NCBI GenBank assembly: GCA_024226515.1
Contig: JAAELQ010000018.1
Span: 1 to 48,344 of the forward strand
Source of the DNA: a bacterium
GTDB taxonomy: Bacteria; Acidobacteriota; Polarisedimenticolia; Polarisedimenticolales; Polarisedimenticolaceae
Length of the DNA stretch: 48,344 bases
Direction: 5' to 3'
The notes beneath the pieces were generated by a model. The model did not search any database, was not told where the DNA came from, and saw only the letters and a list, made by a program, of their open reading frames with translations. Made by a program: the position numbers and the translations under genes. Shown one piece after another: positions 44,154 through 48,344 of the stretch; the stretch's first letter is position 1, and the number at the start of each line of letters is the position of its first letter.

Positions 44154-44190
44154 GCGGGTTGCGGCCTCACGGCCCCCGCAGGGAGGTGAT
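44154..44190 (+). promoter_or_regulatory. Hairpin and strong Shine-Dalgarno in front of pnp
   Basis: GCGGG (44154-44158) pairs with CCCGC (44175-44179), and inside GGCC (44163-44166) pairs with GGCC (44171-44174) around TCAC. One base later the near-perfect site GGGAGGTGAT begins. PNPase autoregulates through a leader hairpin in E. coli; here the structure sits right next to the ribosome binding site. That a hairpin exists is seen; regulation is inference. Confidence 0.45.
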
Positions 44191-44194
44191 TGTT

Positions 44195-46456
<2,262 letters not shown>

Positions 46457-46517
46457 TCCGAATCATCGCTGAATCGGGATAGGGGCGGCCGGGATTCCCC
46501 GGCCGATCCCCTCCCAC

Positions 46518-46549
46518 ACCACCGGACAAGCGGGTCCGCATCCGGCGGT
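46518..46549 (-). other. Group II intron domain V
   Basis: On the minus strand ACCGCCGGA pairs with TCCGGTGGT, closing an inner stem and 4-base loop with a 2-base bulge. Position and sequence agree with domain V of group IIC introns such as the Oceanobacillus one. It lies just downstream of the maturase stop. Domain VI (stem GGCCGGG/CCCGGCC) follows to 46473. Confidence 0.85.
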
Positions 46550-46563
46550 TCGGAAGGTTGAGG

Positions 46564-47910
46564 TCACGCGGCAAGCCGGGGCAGGCCCAGCCCGTCGAAG
46601 AAGCGTATCGGAAGAGCGGCGTTGAGCAGGTAGCGCGAGTTCCGCCACCACCGACGGCTGTTGGCCGCGATCTGCCAGGCCGTCTCATGGGGCATCCCAC
46701 GAGCGCGGAGCTCCCGGTAGATCGTCCGACCTCGCCGCCAGTGCTTGAGCTGGATCGCGCGTAACCTGTGGCGTATCCACTTGTCCAGGCGGGAAAAGAC
46801 GCCCGGGGTATCCGCCAGGCGGAAATAGGCTTTCCATCCAACGAGATACGCCCGGAGACGCTCGATCACCTGGGCGAGGCTCTGCCCACGAGTCCGCCGT
46901 GTCAGCCACCGGACCCGTCTCTTCATCACCCCAAGAGCCTTGCGCGACACCTTCCGTTTCACCTGCCGCCCCGGGGCCACCCACAGGGAGAAGCCCAGGA
47001 ATTGACGGGCGAGCGACAGTGCCACCGCACTCTTCTTCTCGTTGACCTGTAGCCGAAGTTGGGCGTACAGCCGCCGAAGCAATTGCATCACCCGCTGCCC
47101 GGCCCGCTCCGACCGCACGTAGACATTGCAATCGTCTGCGTACCGTGAAAACGCATGGCCGCGCCTCTCCAACTCCTTGTCCACGACGTCGAGGAGCACG
47201 TTCGCAAGTAACGGCGAAAGAGGGCCGCCCTGCGGCGTCCCTTCGTGCCGTTCCACCACCACCCCGTTGCCCATCACTCCAGCCTGGAGGTAGCGGCGGA
47301 TGAGCCCCAACATCGTCTTGTCCGCAATTCGTTTCGACAGCATTCCCATCAACACGTCGTGGTTGACGCGGTCGAAGAAACTCTTCAAATCCACATCCAC
47401 CACCCAGCGGCGACCGGCCTGGACGTACTGTTGTGCCTCGCGCACGGCATCGTGCGCTCGGCGGCCAGGCCGGAATCCGTGGCTGTGCTTCGAGAAGGTC
47501 GGATCGAATCGTGGCTGCAGGACCTGCAATACGGCCTGCTGGATCAGACGGTCGAGCACCGTCGGGATGCCGAGCGCACGTTTGCCGCCGCCCGTCTTGG
47601 GGATGAGCTGTCGTTTGACCGGCTGGGGTCGGTACGTTCCCGCGAAGAGTTCCTCGCGGATACGTGCCCAGTGATCCCGCAGCCACTCCGACAACTCGTC
47701 CACGGTCATCCCATCGATGCCGGGGCTGCCCTTGTTCTTCCGGACTCGCTTCAACGCGGCCAACAGGTTCGGGCGCGAGAGCACCCGCGCCATCAAGCCG
47801 CTCGCTCCCGAGCGCTCGGTGCCGTTCGCCGCCGTCGGGACTTCCTCGCTCCGTTGCGGCGGTCGGGCTTCACCCTCGGTCCAAAACGGGAGCTCCAGTT
47901 GCCTGGTCAT
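46564..47910 (-). CDS. ltrA: Group II intron reverse transcriptase/maturase
   Basis: A 448-residue LtrA-type protein that splices the intron and primes reverse transcription. The start (MTRQLELPFW) is typical of bacterial class C. RT fingers and palm include GIDGMTVDEL, LGIPTVLDRLIQQAV, DVDLKSFFDRVNHD, TPQGGPLSPLLANV and the catalytic YADD (257-260). The GIIM maturase domain covers about 320-430. No HNH endonuclease domain is present, so mobility likely uses single-stranded or replication-fork DNA. The gene is intact, so the intron may be active. Confidence 0.95.
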   Translation of the reverse strand: MTRQLELPFWTEGEARPPQRSEEVPTAANGTERSGASGLMARVLSRPNLLAALKRVRKNKGSPGIDGMTVDELSEWLRDHWARIREELFAGTYRPQPVKRQLIPKTGGGKRALGIPTVLDRLIQQAVLQVLQPRFDPTFSKHSHGFRPGRRAHDAVREAQQYVQAGRRWVVDVDLKSFFDRVNHDVLMGMLSKRIADKTMLGLIRRYLQAGVMGNGVVVERHEGTPQGGPLSPLLANVLLDVVDKELERRGHAFSRYADDCNVYVRSERAGQRVMQLLRRLYAQLRLQVNEKKSAVALSLARQFLGFSLWVAPGRQVKRKVSRKALGVMKRRVRWLTRRTRGQSLAQVIERLRAYLVGWKAYFRLADTPGVFSRLDKWIRHRLRAIQLKHWRRGRTIYRELRARGMPHETAWQIAANSRRWWRNSRYLLNAALPIRFFDGLGLPRLAA

Positions 47911-48323
47911 CTGAGGCTATGTCCTTTCGAGGTCGTCGGTCGTCTCGCTCTCTCTTCCGTTTGGCCCTTCACTGCCACGATGGCGGCTAATACGGCCTCT
48001 GCTGACTCCTCGCTCCGCACGCTGACCGCACGTCGCCCTTTCAAGCGCAAGGCGAGGCCTCCCCGGGTAAGAACGCACTCCTTCCCCACACGACCGCCGG
48101 ATCTACGCCGCTCCCCGTTGGCCACGAGAGCTTCGCGGTTTGTTGCCCGCTCGCCCTGGTCGGCAGCGCCTTGTATCCGGTTTCTGTACGTCGGCCCATG
48201 GGTTACCTTCCACGCTTCCTCCAGACAGTCGGTCACCCTTCCGCCCTTGCGCTTCCGTTCGGTCCCTGTGGCCAGATCCCGGGAGGACTTGCACCTCCAG
48301 GAGTGCGCCCGTGCCGGGCGCAC
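47911..48323 (-). other. 5' structured part of the group II intron (mainly domain I)
   Basis: This stretch of about 410 bases precedes the maturase start and should fold as domain I and part of domains II-III of the ribozyme. Open frames across it are not coding; their protein would have no known features, and the RNA structure explains the conserved start. Confidence 0.7.
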
Positions 48324-48344
48324 AACAAAGAAGGGCCGCCTCGA
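48324..48344 (-). terminator. Partial 5' exon, likely right half of an intrinsic terminator
   Basis: On the minus strand the exon reads GGCGGCCC followed by the T-rich tract TTCTTTGTT, up to the intron. The other arm lies beyond the window edge, so the hairpin is not proven. It fits the terminator target of group IIC introns. Confidence 0.4.

Larger units (their letters stand above)
46473..48323 (-). mobile_element. Group IIC intron, apparently complete, antisense to pnp
   Basis: About 1851 bases on the minus strand. The 5' end reads GTGCGCCCGGCACGGGCGCA, the known group IIC start. The 3' end has domain V and domain VI, ending CCCTATCCCGAT with the branch-point A about 8 bases from the 3' splice site. 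The open frame between encodes a reverse transcriptase/maturase without an endonuclease domain, as in class C. The 5' exon ends in a T-rich tract after a likely terminator arm (48324-48344), the target type of class C introns. The insertion is 17 bases after the pnp stop, so pnp is not interrupted. Confidence 0.88.

Noticed and set aside
47907..48323. Minus-strand open frame of 138 codons in the intron 5' part
   Set aside because: It lies in ribozyme structure, begins at the intron edge and resembles no protein.

Overview
The window is high-GC bacterial chromosome with dense, often overlapping genes. The organism looks like an uncultured or little-studied Acidobacteriota, possibly near Thermoanaerobaculia or Vicinamibacteria. 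This is an inference from gene content: two VWFA-related proteins of the type common in acidobacteria, a TonB-dependent receptor with an N-terminal carboxypeptidase-regulatory-like domain, many secreted TPR proteins and lipoproteins, and CRTAC1-type FG-GAP/ASPIC-UnbV proteins. A 16S comparison with the first 770 bases would settle it.

Layout. 1-770: 5' half of a 16S rRNA gene on the minus strand, with boxA and a sigma70-like promoter (771-1031). 1209-7448: four genes joined by 4-base start/stop overlaps (CRTAC1, TPR, TPR, CRTAC1), followed by a carboxypeptidase-regulatory/TPR protein and a lipoprotein MsrA-MsrB fusion. 10025-14927 (minus): an operon of a trypsin-like protease and two lipoprotein sulfatase-fold/TPR proteins, again with 4-base overlaps. 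15026-23447: a VWFA-related protein, a secreted protein with pentein-like (deiminase-type) motifs, a second CRTAC1/TPR pair and a membrane-anchored SGNH hydrolase. 23508-27411 (minus): a Cys-rich lipoprotein and a TonB-dependent receptor. 27647-33719: a third sulfatase-fold/TPR lipoprotein, a small lipoprotein, a second VWFA-related protein and a DUF3179 protein. 33799-36284: a QueC-like and asparagine-synthase-like pair. 36351-37253: a secreted TPR protein. 37311-46456: the conserved transcription/translation block rimP-nusA-infB-DUF503-rbfA-truB-rpsO-pnp. Its promoter is followed at once by an intrinsic terminator that looks like an attenuator. 46473-48323 (minus): an intact group IIC intron with its maturase, inserted behind a probable terminator T-tract.

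Most genes between 1.2 and 33.7 kb encode exported proteins (signal peptides or lipoboxes). Together they look like an envelope protein and glycan handling region: beta-propeller proteins, TPR scaffolds, alkaline-phosphatase-superfamily enzymes, a protease, a methionine sulfoxide repair enzyme, an outer membrane receptor and an SGNH esterase. The most novel candidates are the pentein-like secreted protein (17225-19006), the QueC-like/AsnB-like pair, the repeated CRTAC1/TPR cassette, and three sulfatase-fold proteins with Thr where sulfatases carry the formylglycine Cys/Ser. No CRISPR array, tRNA gene or prophage was seen.
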